DNA of 64,000 nt from Chitinophagaceae bacterium (GTDB lineage: Bacteria > Bacteroidota > Bacteroidia > Chitinophagales > Chitinophagaceae): NCBI GenBank assembly GCA_017307755.1, contig JAFKGQ010000004.1, positions 372,001 through 436,000 of the forward strand. The letters run 5' to 3'. The notes beneath the pieces were generated by a model that saw only the letters and a list, made by a program, of their open reading frames with translations, was not told the origin of the DNA and did not search any database. Positions 17,461-25,391 of this stretch are shown here, in pieces. The position numbers were made by a program, and so were the translations under genes. Position 1 is the first letter of the stretch, and every line of letters begins with the position of its first letter.

Positions 17461-18477
17461 ATGGGGAAACTAATCCTTCTAATGGCTTTGGTTGGACTTA
17501 CTGTTTCGCAAGGATATGGTCAAAATGCCTCTTCTGCCTTTATTCATGCAGGGTTGAACAAGGCCAGGATGAAGAATTATAAAGAGGCGATCAAATGCTA
17601 CAGCATTGCCATAGAATATGATTCGTCGAAAAGTAACGCTTATATAGATAGAGGTGTCGCCGAGGCCGCGCTCGATGATTTCCAAAAGGCTATAAAAGAC
17701 TATAGTCGAGCTATTCACTTACATCCCTCTGATGCTGTCGCATACTATGACAGAGGAATGGCCTATAATGCGCTTGGTCAGTACCTTCTTGCACTCGACG
17801 ATTATAATAAAACTATTTCGTTACGTCCTAAGTATCCAGCGGCTCTCCTCAACCGGGGTATCCTCAGGAAAGAAAGAAAAGATTTTGCAGCGGCTATCCA
17901 GGATTATACCGATGCCCTGCGCTGGAAGCCCAATTATCCGGCTGCCTATTTTAATAGAGGAAATGCAAAGGCCGATCTACGGGACTGGCAAGGCGCTATC
18001 AGGGACTATGATACCGCTATTAAATTAAATAAAAGGCTGGAACGGGCATACGTAAGTAGAGGTACGGCAAAAGTTTATTTGGAAGACTTGAACGGAGCAT
18101 CAACGGACTACTATGCTGCCTTTAAACTTAATCCTAAAGATCCCTCTATATTTTATAATGAGGGCCTTTTAGCTTCAAAACTAAATAAGAGGAATGAATC
18201 GATACGCTATTTTACCAGCGCCATCCAGCTAAGACCTGACTATGCCAAAGCCTATTACGGCAGGGGGTGTCAGTACTATTTGCAGCAGAGGTTTGAGTCG
18301 GCGCTCGCTGATCTTTCAAGAGCCATCGAATTATCACCTAAAGACGGAAAGGCATATTGGTACCGGGGCGATATCAAGCGAATTTTACATTTGGAGAACC
18401 CTTGCGCCGATTTTAGAAAATCAGCAGAATTGGGTACTCCGGAGGCCGATAATACCATAAAGCTATATTGTAACTGA
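17461..18477 (+). CDS. Exported TPR-repeat protein
   Basis: The 338-residue protein has a signal peptide to about residue 21. It then consists almost wholly of about nine 34-residue tetratricopeptide repeats (for example 'A-I-K-D-Y-S-R-A-I-H-L-H-P', 'Y-Y-D-R-G-M-A-Y-N-A-L-G', 'A-L-A-D-L-S-R-A-I-E-L-S-P'). A short tail with a final Cys follows. TPR arrays are protein-protein scaffolds, here in the periplasm. It has its own promoter and carries a copy of a 34-bp repeat upstream, also found before the next exported gene. The partner is unknown. Confidence 0.88.
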   Translation: MGKLILLMALVGLTVSQGYGQNASSAFIHAGLNKARMKNYKEAIKCYSIAIEYDSSKSNAYIDRGVAEAALDDFQKAIKDYSRAIHLHPSDAVAYYDRGMAYNALGQYLLALDDYNKTISLRPKYPAALLNRGILRKERKDFAAAIQDYTDALRWKPNYPAAYFNRGNAKADLRDWQGAIRDYDTAIKLNKRLERAYVSRGTAKVYLEDLNGASTDYYAAFKLNPKDPSIFYNEGLLASKLNKRNESIRYFTSAIQLRPDYAKAYYGRGCQYYLQQRFESALADLSRAIELSPKDGKAYWYRGDIKRILHLENPCADFRKSAELGTPEADNTIKLYCN

Positions 18478-18842
18478 GCAAATGATCTTCTTCGTCGTCA
18501 GTCCGGGGGCCTATACAAGACTATTCCCCCCGCTTATAAAACAAAATGCCTCTCCAACTTTGTTAGAAAGGCACCAGTGCACCGGAATGGAGGGTTTTTG
18601 AACCGGTTTTTGAAAGATTTAAATCAACTGCTGAATATATATGGCTGATTGTCAATGATTATTTGATACGATTGGTAAAGGAGGTTTTTAAAAAACGAAT
18701 GAAAATTACTTAAAAGATCTGTACCAGGGATATTCGGTGATTAGTGACCTCCCATCCCATTAGCTACGCCTGGAGAGAGTCATTACTGACTTTTTTTCAA
18801 AGATGCAGGTGGGAAATGATAACAGTTGCCTACCTTGGCCAA
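18478..18842. other. 365-base intergenic region
   Basis: It contains the second copy of the 34-bp repeat (18578-18611). A possible weak stem lies near 18507-18534 (G-run and C-run). The frame of the downstream gene stays open to 18744, but those codons do not resemble protein before the signal peptide. No RNA gene was recognised. Confidence 0.4.
18578..18611 (+). repeat. 34-bp direct repeat, copy 2 (upstream of the unknown exported gene)
   Basis: It matches 29 of 34 bases with 17359-17392; the five differences are spread through the element. It lies 231 bases before the preferred start of the next gene. Confidence 0.55.
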
Positions 18843-19601
18843 ATGAGAGTCCTGACCTTTTTTCTCCTATCCACCTGGCTTTATTCCACCGCAAACGCCC
18901 AAGCTGTCGCTGATACTGCGGCTGCCCAAATCCGGCAGCTGCTGAAGCCGGGCAAACATCTCGTTCACTATTTTAAGGCGAATCCTAACAAACAGCTGAC
19001 GACCGAGCAAAAAGCGCTCTTGGCCAAAGTCCGAAAAGCCCTGCCGGAAAACACCGCCTGGGTGCTCGATCAGGATTCGCATAAGCATATCTCAGGCGCG
19101 AAGGAGGAAATTCTCAACGAGGTACGGAAAAAATTAAATTTGACGGAAGAAGAATGGAAGACTTTACGGGATCTGACTGATGTCTCCAAAAAAGACGTCG
19201 ACATCTATGGCAACGATACGCTTGAGATTATAGCTAAAGGAGATATACTTTGTTTTCGTGGGACCGGTAAAACGTCGGGACTTGATTCTGTACGCTTCGA
19301 CCTTGCGCGGAATATTGCCTTGTTCCGACAGTGGCAGATCCCGTTTATGAACATTTTTCATATCAGCGCCACCGCCAATGGTTTTCATACTCCCATGACA
19401 ACCTATGCATACGAATTAAATAATAACACTATGACCGATAGCACAGATATCAACACGCTACATTTTGAAAGATATGATTTCGGCGTATCCTATCAACCGT
19501 TGACCGGCAAAGCAATGGTCATTTTTATGATAGCGACCGGGAATATGCACGGAGGCAATCCGGTTTTACAGCCGGATGTTTTGAACTTTCTAATAGAGTA
19601 G
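18843..19601 (+). CDS. Exported protein of unknown function
   Basis: The 252-residue protein starts at the ATG at 18843, where a clear signal peptide begins ('M-R-V-L-T-F-F-L-L', ending '-T-A-N-A-Q'). The mature N-terminal third is Lys-rich and helical. The C-terminal half is beta-rich and includes 'D-I-L-C-F-R-G-T-G' and a closing 'I-A-T-G-N-M-H-G-G-N-P-V-L-Q-P-D'. I recognise no family. It follows the TPR gene on the same strand after a 365-base gap and shares an upstream repeat with it. Confidence 0.65.
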   Translation: MRVLTFFLLSTWLYSTANAQAVADTAAAQIRQLLKPGKHLVHYFKANPNKQLTTEQKALLAKVRKALPENTAWVLDQDSHKHISGAKEEILNEVRKKLNLTEEEWKTLRDLTDVSKKDVDIYGNDTLEIIAKGDILCFRGTGKTSGLDSVRFDLARNIALFRQWQIPFMNIFHISATANGFHTPMTTYAYELNNNTMTDSTDINTLHFERYDFGVSYQPLTGKAMVIFMIATGNMHGGNPVLQPDVLNFLIE

Positions 19602-19906
19602 TTCGTTCCTTTATTTCTGGCTACAAAAGCGATAAGGCTTGAGGACCAATCACTCTGCATGCGTGCTAAAGGGAGACGTTAAAGGGGGTCCTCAGGATGC
19701 GGGGAATGGCGAGATATAGGGTTGTCGGACAAAAGTTCGCTAATTCGCTATATGGCCTTACACCTCCGGAGTCGGCGGCCAGATTTAGCCAAATACTGAT
19801 GTGATTTTAGGATATGTAAATGCGCTTTGGGCAAGCACTTCAGATCATTAATTGGTCCAAATTTGGAACTATTGGGAACATTTTTTGAACTAACTTTGAA
19901 CAAAGT
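19602..19906. other. 305-base intergenic region before the toxin-like module
   Basis: The -7 box for the downstream pair (19891-19898) lies at its right end. No open frame, RNA gene or strong inverted repeat was seen in the rest. Confidence 0.4.
19891..19898 (+). promoter_or_regulatory. -7 box of the zeta-like toxin module
   Basis: TAACTTTG is an exact TAnnTTTG match, 8 bases before the ATG at 19907. A TTTG at 19862 is 25 bases upstream, longer than the usual spacer. Confidence 0.5.
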
Positions 19907-20134
19907 ATGCATATGAACAGCCAGTCTGGAACACCGTTGTACTTGCGATATGGAGGTGCGAAAAAATCCGCCTTTGAGATGAATGACGAAGAGCTTGAAC
20001 AGGCTGCGCAATCTATCCTTCGCAGAGCCAAGGAGAGTGCTTTTTCCAAAGGGCTACCTATCTATTTTAGTAAAGATGGAAAGGTAATGGCTGAATACTC
20101 CGATGGACGCATTGAAGTCATCAAAAAGGACTAA
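19907..20134 (+). CDS. Small protein paired with zeta-like kinase; candidate antitoxin
   Basis: This is a 75-residue soluble protein. It has a helical acidic middle ('M-N-D-E-E-L-E-Q-A-A-Q-S-I-L-R-R-A-K') and a C-terminal beta-hairpin-like part ('P-I-Y-F-S-K-D-G-K-V-M-A-E-Y-S-D-G-R-I-E-V'). Its stop codon TAA shares one base with the ATG of the zeta-like kinase, the tight coupling typical of toxin-antitoxin operons. It is not similar to the classical epsilon antitoxin, and I see no DNA-binding motif. A second ATG at 19913 is an alternative start. The antitoxin role is inferred from position and size only. Confidence 0.65.
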   Translation: MHMNSQSGTPLYLRYGGAKKSAFEMNDEELEQAAQSILRRAKESAFSKGLPIYFSKDGKVMAEYSDGRIEVIKKD

Positions 20135-20802
20135 TGGCAGCTCCTGTTTTATATGTTATTGCTGGCCCCAATGGGATCGGAAAAACTACTTCAGATTATT
20201 ACTTTCTCCCTGCAAATGTTCCTGTTATCAACTCTGATGAAATAGCAGTCGAATTGAAAAGATCGGGTCAAGCCGTTGTTAACACCCAGGAGATCGCTAA
20301 TGCCAAGGCATCCGAACTGCTGGATGGTTACTTAAATCAAGGGATCTCCGTTGGATTCGAGTCAAATCTTTGTGATGTACAAACCTGGAAATGGCTATTG
20401 GAAATACAGAAAAAGGGCTACCTGATAGAAGTGATTTATGTATCTACTAATGACCTCGAGGTTTTGAATTCCCGTATACAAAACCGTGTCCAATTGGGCG
20501 GACATTTCGTGTTGCCAGAAGTGGTAAGGGAGCGGTACATGGCGGGACTGAATTTGTTAAACCATTACTTCGACAAGCCGGATAAACTTTGGCTATTTGA
20601 TAATTCAGTGACCATGGAATTAGTAGCAGAAGTAGCCAAAGGCGAGGTCTTGCGTAAACGTGAGAAATTACCAGATTGGATAGACCAATACCTGGGTAAA
20701 AGGTTTATAAAAGAGGAACAATCTGAGGTCAAAACACGGGACATGAATTCCGTTGACGAAGTGAGAAGACGATACCTTGAAAGTAAGAATAAAGCTGACT
20801 GA
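20134..20802 (+). CDS. Zeta-toxin-family P-loop kinase
   Basis: The 222-residue protein has a Walker A loop 'G-P-N-G-I-G-K-T-T' at residues 11-19 and 'I-N-S-D-E-I-A' with a candidate catalytic Asp at 35. 'V-G-F-E-S-N-L' and an arginine-containing helix pattern ('S-R-I-Q-N-R-V') follow. This layout matches the zeta toxin / predicted-ABC-type-ATPase group. Zeta toxins phosphorylate UDP-GlcNAc-type sugars and block wall synthesis, but the subgroup seen here in Bacteroidota is little characterised. The gene overlaps its small partner by one base. A tRNA-Leu gene follows after 109 bases. Confidence 0.8.
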   Translation: MAAPVLYVIAGPNGIGKTTSDYYFLPANVPVINSDEIAVELKRSGQAVVNTQEIANAKASELLDGYLNQGISVGFESNLCDVQTWKWLLEIQKKGYLIEVIYVSTNDLEVLNSRIQNRVQLGGHFVLPEVVRERYMAGLNLLNHYFDKPDKLWLFDNSVTMELVAEVAKGEVLRKREKLPDWIDQYLGKRFIKEEQSEVKTRDMNSVDEVRRRYLESKNKAD

Positions 20803-20863
20803 AATACATCAATTTTATAAATTACGCTTGCCAATGGTTATTCGGGTTGCCAAAAATAGATTT

Positions 20864-20895
20864 TTTGGACGAGAGGGTGTAAATGCGTATGTTTG
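20864..20895 (+). promoter_or_regulatory. Consensus bacteroidal promoter of tRNA-Leu
   Basis: TTTG (20864-20867), a 20-base spacer, then TATGTTTG (20888-20895): exact at both boxes and at the expected spacing. The mature tRNA starts 17 bases after the -7 box begins its downstream side (20912). Confidence 0.8.
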
Positions 20896-20911
20896 CACCC
20901 CGAATTTTGAG

Positions 20912-20995
20912 GCCCAGATGGCGGAACTGGTAGACGCGTCAGACTCAAAATCTGGTATTGGCAACAATGTGCAGGTTCGATTCCTGTTCTGGGCA
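20912..20995 (+). tRNA. tRNA-Leu (anticodon CAA)
   Basis: An 84-base cloverleaf is visible. Acceptor arms GCCCAGA and TCTGGGC pair fully and the discriminator base is A. The D-arm is typical of leucine tRNAs ('TGGCGGAACTGGTAGACGC'). The anticodon stem TCAGA/TCTGG encloses loop CTCAAAA, with anticodon CAA at 20946-20948 (reads UUG). A long variable arm is followed by a T-arm containing GGTTCGATTCC. The CCA end is not encoded. Confidence 0.93.
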
Positions 20996-20996
20996 C

Positions 20997-21045
20997 AAAA
21001 CAGGACAAGTCAAAAATTTCTTTGGTTTGTCCTGTTTTCTTTTTA
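20997..21045 (+). terminator. Terminator of the tRNA-Leu transcript
   Basis: A perfect 12-bp inverted repeat (AAAACAGGACAA at 20997-21008 with TTGTCCTGTTTT at 21027-21038) has an 18-base loop and a T-rich tail. It starts two bases after the tRNA 3' end. Confidence 0.8.
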
Positions 21046-21093
21046 CCGAAAATAGATACAGCAAGGCGGCCCACCCCACAAAATCAATAACGA

Positions 21094-22305
21094 ATGATCA
21101 AGATCGGCTTATTACAGGAGAGGAAGATACCCGCCGACAATAGGGTCGCCCTGACGCCGGCGCAATGCAAATGGATACAAAAAAATGCAGCGGACGTAAG
21201 GGTCATTGCTCAGGCATCCCCGGACCGGTGTTATTCGGATAAGGAATATTTGTCGGCAGGCGTGGAAGTAAAGGACGACCTGTCGGAATGTGATGTCCTG
21301 CTGGGTATAAAGGAGGTGCCCGAAAAACATTTGATAGCCGATAAGACCTACCTGTTCTTTTCCCACACCAAGAAAGAACAGTCCTATAACCAACGTATGT
21401 TCCAGGCCATCCTGGAAAAGAAGATCACGCTCATCGATTATGAATGCCTGGAGCATGACGATGGACAGCGCATCCTGGGCTTTGGATTTTTTGCCGGCGT
21501 GGTGGGTGCGCACAACGGGATGATGGCTTACGGGCAACGTACAGGTCAATTCGGATTAGGCCGTGTCCATAAGCAACAAAGTTTCCGGGAATTGATCCAT
21601 ACGTATTTCGGGCTCAAACTTCCCAGGATCAAGATAGCCGTCACCGGCTCGGGACGGGTAGCCCATGGCGTGCTGGAAGTGATGAACCTCATGGGGATCA
21701 TCGAGGTGGAGCCCGATGAATTCCTGGAGAGGGGATTCGCCTATCCCGTATTCACCCAGTTAAAGGGGGCTGACCTTTATGAACACAGAAAAACGGGAGC
21801 TTATCAACGGGAGGACTTTCACCAGCATCCGGAAAACTATCGCTGTAAATTCCTGCCGTTCACAAAGTCCGCGGATATACTGATGAATGGTATTTATTGG
21901 GATACGGACATGCCCCGTCTTTTTGAATGGGAAGACCTGGCTGCGAAAGACTTCAGAATAACCACTATCGCCGATATTACGGACGACAAGGGTGGTTCTG
22001 TTCCATGTAACCTGGGGGATACGACTATCCAGGACCCGGTATATGGGGTTCACCGGCTGACCAGGGAGAGAACAGCACCCTATCTTTCTGATTCCATAGA
22101 TATCATGGCCGTGGGTAATCTTCCTAATGAGCTGCCCCGCGACGCTTCCCGTTATTTTGGAGAACAATTGATCAAGTATGTGCTGGAAGACCTGGTAAGA
22201 GGAGGCTCACCTATTATCGAAAGAGCCACGATGGTGCGGAAGGGGCAGTTGACGGCCACCTATAATTATCTGGAGGCGTACGCCAGTGGTCACAGCTTCA
22301 AATAA
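21094..22305 (+). CDS. NAD(P)-dependent dehydrogenase of the alanine dehydrogenase / saccharopine dehydrogenase (lysine-forming) family
   Basis: This 403-residue cytoplasmic enzyme begins with the AlaDh_PNT N-terminal pattern ('I-G-L-L-Q-E-R-K-I-P-A-D-N-R-V-A-L-T-P'). It has a Rossmann segment 'I-A-V-T-G-S-G-R-V-A-H-G-V-L-E-V' near residue 177. The overall form resembles the lysine-forming saccharopine dehydrogenase-like enzymes of Bacteroidota, which may act in lysine breakdown, but alanine-dehydrogenase-like activity is possible. It ends in a 16-base convergent overlap with trmN6. Confidence 0.8.
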   Translation: MIKIGLLQERKIPADNRVALTPAQCKWIQKNAADVRVIAQASPDRCYSDKEYLSAGVEVKDDLSECDVLLGIKEVPEKHLIADKTYLFFSHTKKEQSYNQRMFQAILEKKITLIDYECLEHDDGQRILGFGFFAGVVGAHNGMMAYGQRTGQFGLGRVHKQQSFRELIHTYFGLKLPRIKIAVTGSGRVAHGVLEVMNLMGIIEVEPDEFLERGFAYPVFTQLKGADLYEHRKTGAYQREDFHQHPENYRCKFLPFTKSADILMNGIYWDTDMPRLFEWEDLAAKDFRITTIADITDDKGGSVPCNLGDTTIQDPVYGVHRLTRERTAPYLSDSIDIMAVGNLPNELPRDASRYFGEQLIKYVLEDLVRGGSPIIERATMVRKGQLTATYNYLEAYASGHSFK

Positions 22306-23003
22306 TAATCCCGCATCAACTCCACAAAATCTTCGGTATATGCGCCTTGCTCATCCTGGATACTGAGCTCTGTCTCAGGAACAAAATTCTCCTTGTTACG
22401 GGAGAAATGCAGTACTGCCCGGAAAAGATCATGACGGGGCGTTTGTCGTACGAGAAGACGCTCCCGCAGGTGGAAATGCCGGGCTTTTGCCAGACCTTCG
22501 AAATGCTGTACCCGGTGGTAGGGCAGAAGGATGCCAAAAGAGCCTTCAGCCGAAAGATTTTCATCGATGGCCGTCAGTAGTTCAGCAAGCGTCAGTTCTT
22601 TGCTATGGCGGGCAAGGTTCTTTGCGAGTGTTCCGGCCTCCAGGTCCCCTTCATAAAAAGGTGGGTTGGTAATGATAAAGTCGAATTTATGAGTGAAATT
22701 GAACTGGCGCACATCTCCCGGAAATACCTTTAGCTCCTCTCTCCACCTGCTTTGCCCGATGTTTTCCTTTAGCTGTTTGAAGGCGGAAAGGTCCAGTTCG
22801 ATGCCCTGGATGTCTCCTTTATGCTTTTGCGCCAACATCAGCATCAGCAGCCCTGTACCGCTGCCGATGTCCAGGATAGAAGAATAGGCGGGCGTTTTCT
22901 CGGAGAACCATGCCCCCAGGATACAGGCGTCCGTACATACTTTCATGGCGCATCGATCCTGGTAGATGGTGAATTGCTTGAACTGAAAATAAGGATTCGG
23001 CAT
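22290..23003 (-). CDS. trmN6: tRNA1(Val) (adenine(37)-N6)-methyltransferase
   Basis: This 237-residue SAM-dependent enzyme has a class I methyltransferase motif I 'L-D-I-G-S-G-T-G-L-L' near residue 41. The N6-adenine signature is 'I-T-N-P-P-F-Y' near residue 106. 'Q-F-T-I-Y-Q-D-R-C-A-M-K-V-C-T-D-A' at the front is typical of TrmN6/YfiC, which modifies A37 next to the anticodon of tRNA-Val. The frame is open upstream to 23039, but an exact -7 box lies 5 bases before the ATG at 23003, which fixes the start. Its 3' end overlaps the convergent dehydrogenase gene. Confidence 0.88.
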   Translation of the reverse strand: MPNPYFQFKQFTIYQDRCAMKVCTDACILGAWFSEKTPAYSSILDIGSGTGLLMLMLAQKHKGDIQGIELDLSAFKQLKENIGQSRWREELKVFPGDVRQFNFTHKFDFIITNPPFYEGDLEAGTLAKNLARHSKELTLAELLTAIDENLSAEGSFGILLPYHRVQHFEGLAKARHFHLRERLLVRQTPRHDLFRAVLHFSRNKENFVPETELSIQDEQGAYTEDFVELMRDYYLKL

Positions 23004-23008
23004 GGGCG

Positions 23009-23016
23009 CAAAGGTA
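23009..23016 (-). promoter_or_regulatory. -7 box of trmN6
   Basis: On the minus strand it reads TACCTTTG, an exact TAnnTTTG match, followed by CGCCC and the ATG at 23003. It decides between the two possible starts. Confidence 0.6.
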
Positions 23017-23039
23017 GGCCAAATCTGTGATGTCGACAT

Positions 23040-24068
23040 TTACCATTCCGCCCGTGCGGTGGCGCTGACCGACAAGACAGCGGTCTGTCCCGCCAGGTAT
23101 TTGTAATACCCGGTGATGGCGATCATGGCGGCGTTATCCGTACAATATTCGAAGGGGGGGATAAAGGTTTGCCAGCCCTGCTGCTGACCCAATTGCCGGA
23201 ATGTATTGCGCAGACCGCTGTTGGCGGACACCCCCCCGGCGATACAGAGGTCGCGGACCCCCGTTTCCTTTGCCGCCTTTTTCAACTTGTTTAATAAAAT
23301 GGAGATGATCCTACCTTGTATCGAAGCGCAGATGTCCGGCAGGTTCTTTTGGATAAAATCGGGGTTCTTGCCTGTCTGTTCCTGGAGGAAGTAGAGGATG
23401 GCCGTCTTAAGTCCGCTAAAGCTAAAATTCAATCCCGGGATCTGGGGCTCTGGAAAACTGTAGCGATCCGGATTGCCTTCACGGGCATATTTATCTATCA
23501 GCGGGCCGCCAGGGTAGGGTAGGCCTAATAACTTAGCCGATTTGTCAAAAGCTTCCCCGGCCGCATCGTCCAGTGTTTCCCCGATAACTTCCATTTGTAA
23601 AGGCGACTGGCAGAGGACTATCTGGGTATGGCCGCCACTGACGGTAAGACAGAGAAAAGGGAAGGCGGGACGGTCTGTGGGTATGAGATTAGCCAACACA
23701 TGCGCCTGCATATGGTGTACGGCCAGCAGTGGAATGTCCAGGGCAAGTGCCAGGGATTTGGCAAATTGCGCACCCACCAGCAGCGATCCGATGAGCCCCG
23801 GTGATTGGGTAAAGGCGATGGCCGTGAGGGCAGATTGGTCGCAGCCCGCTTTCTTCAGAGCGGCATCCACCACGGGTACGATGTTCTGCATATGCGCCCT
23901 GCTGGCCAGTTCGGGCACCACACCTCCATATTGTTCATGGACTGCCTGCCCGGCAATGATATTCGATAGGATCACTCCATCCCGGCATATGGCACAACTG
24001 GTTTCATCACATGAAGACTCTATTGCCAGGATGGTAATGGCGCCCCCGGGCCCTTTTAGTTTTTGCAT
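23040..24068 (-). CDS. tsaD: tRNA N6-adenosine threonylcarbamoyltransferase
   Basis: This 342-residue protein belongs to the Kae1/TsaD family. It has 'I-L-A-I-E-S-S-C-D-E-T-S-C-A' at the front and the iron-binding 'H-H-M-Q-A-H' near residue 120. The nucleotide-binding 'S-G-G-H-T-Q-I' is near 146, and 'G-G-V-S-A-N' with 'Y-C-T-D-N-A-A-M-I' near the end. With TsaB, TsaC and TsaE it makes t6A37 in tRNAs reading ANN codons. Like trmN6 just downstream it modifies the anticodon loop; each has its own -7 box. Confidence 0.96.
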   Translation of the reverse strand: MQKLKGPGGAITILAIESSCDETSCAICRDGVILSNIIAGQAVHEQYGGVVPELASRAHMQNIVPVVDAALKKAGCDQSALTAIAFTQSPGLIGSLLVGAQFAKSLALALDIPLLAVHHMQAHVLANLIPTDRPAFPFLCLTVSGGHTQIVLCQSPLQMEVIGETLDDAAGEAFDKSAKLLGLPYPGGPLIDKYAREGNPDRYSFPEPQIPGLNFSFSGLKTAILYFLQEQTGKNPDFIQKNLPDICASIQGRIISILLNKLKKAAKETGVRDLCIAGGVSANSGLRNTFRQLGQQQGWQTFIPPFEYCTDNAAMIAITGYYKYLAGQTAVLSVSATARAEW

Positions 24069-24072
24069 GCCG

Positions 24073-24080
24073 CAAATATA
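24073..24080 (-). promoter_or_regulatory. -7 box of tsaD
   Basis: On the minus strand it reads TATATTTG, an exact TAnnTTTG match, followed by CGGC and the ATG at 24068. It sits in the 22-base gap after the permease gene. Confidence 0.6.
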
Positions 24081-24090
24081 CGAGGGGAAT

Positions 24091-25341
24091 TTATTTCGAT
24101 CGTATGGCTACCACAGGGTCCATACGTGCGGCAATAAAGGCGGGAATGATCCCCGCGGAAACGCCCGTGAACAGACAGATGCCGATGGCTAAAAAAATGA
24201 TATCCACGGGTATAAAAACTTTAAAGCTCAAAACAGAAGAGAATACCACGGTGAGGATAAATACCGCCACCAGCCCGATGAGGCCGCCGATGATGCAAAG
24301 AAAGGCGGATTCCAGCAGGAACTCCGTCATGATAACCTTCCGTTTGGCCCCAATGGCTTTTTTGAGCCCGATCTGGCTAGTACGCTCCCGTACGGTGACA
24401 AACATGATATTGGCCACCCCAAACATCCCTACCACCAGGGACAGGGCTGCAATAGCCCAACCGCCAATGTTCATGCCTGAAAAGATAGGGTCGAAGAATT
24501 TGCTGAGGGTATCGATGTCATTCAGGGCAAAATTGTCTTCTTCGGTGGGACTGAGCTTACGGATGGACCGCATAGCCCCCCGCAATTCGTCTTTCAGCGC
24601 TGCAATAGAGATATTTTCTCCTGCCTGTACCAATATCTTTGGCTGGGAATTTTCTTCCTTGAACAATTGACGCATGAAATTATAGGTAAACAGGACACTG
24701 TTGTCGTAATCCCATCCTCCCAAAAGGCTTTGCCCTTGTTTTTGGATCAGGCCGATGATGGTGGCCGGGCGACCGCCTTTCAGCCTGACGATGCTGCCTA
24801 CCGCCCTTTCAGGGTTGCCAAATAATTTCTCGGCGATGGAATGCCCCATGACAATATACGGCGTGCCGCGATCGAAATCCGCCTGTTGAAAATATCGCCC
24901 GCTGCCAATAGTGATCTGCTGGATCTTGTCGAAATCTTCCGTATTCCCGTAAAAATTTACGCCTGAAAGGGAAATATCCTGATAATCTATGCTGGACTGG
25001 GTTTCTATCTCAAAATCTATGTGTGCGGCATCGGGGACCTTTAACCGCAAAAGCCTCATTTCTTCCAGCTTCGCCACCGGGCGTTTGACATACCTCCACC
25101 AGGGGTAGTCCGGCCCCCCGCTGTATTGCCATTTATCTATATAAATGGTCTTATTACCCAGGGATTTGATGTCATTATTGACCGCCAGCTGCATGCTGGC
25201 AATGGTTGATAATACGCTGATAATACAGAAAATACCAAAAGTTATACCCAGCAGGGACAAGAAGGTCCGCAGCTTGTTGGAACGGAATTCCTGCAAGGCC
25301 ATCTTAAAGCTGGTCCATATGATCTCCCAATACCGAAACAT
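24091..25341 (-). CDS. MacB-type ABC transporter permease
   Basis: The 416-residue membrane protein has one N-terminal helix ('F-L-S-L-L-G-I-T-F-G-I-F-C-I-I-S-V-L') and a large periplasmic MacB_PCD domain (about 45-255). An FtsX domain with three helices near the C-terminus follows, with the conserved 'R-T-S-Q-I-G-L-K-K-A-I-G-A' segment. It resembles macrolide/lipoprotein exporter permeases of Bacteroidota. No ATPase subunit is adjacent, so the partner is elsewhere. The ATG at 25341 is preferred over 25356 because a near-consensus -7 box overlaps the upstream one. Confidence 0.88.
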   Translation of the reverse strand: MFRYWEIIWTSFKMALQEFRSNKLRTFLSLLGITFGIFCIISVLSTIASMQLAVNNDIKSLGNKTIYIDKWQYSGGPDYPWWRYVKRPVAKLEEMRLLRLKVPDAAHIDFEIETQSSIDYQDISLSGVNFYGNTEDFDKIQQITIGSGRYFQQADFDRGTPYIVMGHSIAEKLFGNPERAVGSIVRLKGGRPATIIGLIQKQGQSLLGGWDYDNSVLFTYNFMRQLFKEENSQPKILVQAGENISIAALKDELRGAMRSIRKLSPTEEDNFALNDIDTLSKFFDPIFSGMNIGGWAIAALSLVVGMFGVANIMFVTVRERTSQIGLKKAIGAKRKVIMTEFLLESAFLCIIGGLIGLVAVFILTVVFSSVLSFKVFIPVDIIFLAIGICLFTGVSAGIIPAFIAARMDPVVAIRSK

Positions 25342-25345
25342 AGCC

Positions 25346-25353
25346 CGAATATA
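25346..25353 (-). promoter_or_regulatory. -7 box of the ABC permease gene
   Basis: On the minus strand it reads TATATTCG, one mismatch from TAnnTTTG, then GGCT and the ATG at 25341. This is the same 4-base spacing seen for tsaD and the flippase gene. Confidence 0.45.
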
Positions 25354-25391
25354 CATAATATTGCCCGGGACCTAACTACGAAAATTAAATA

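Noticed and set aside
20803..21045. Attachment site at tRNA-Leu
   Set aside because: No second copy of the tRNA 3' end and no integrase gene was found in the window. The inverted repeat after the tRNA is explained as a terminator.
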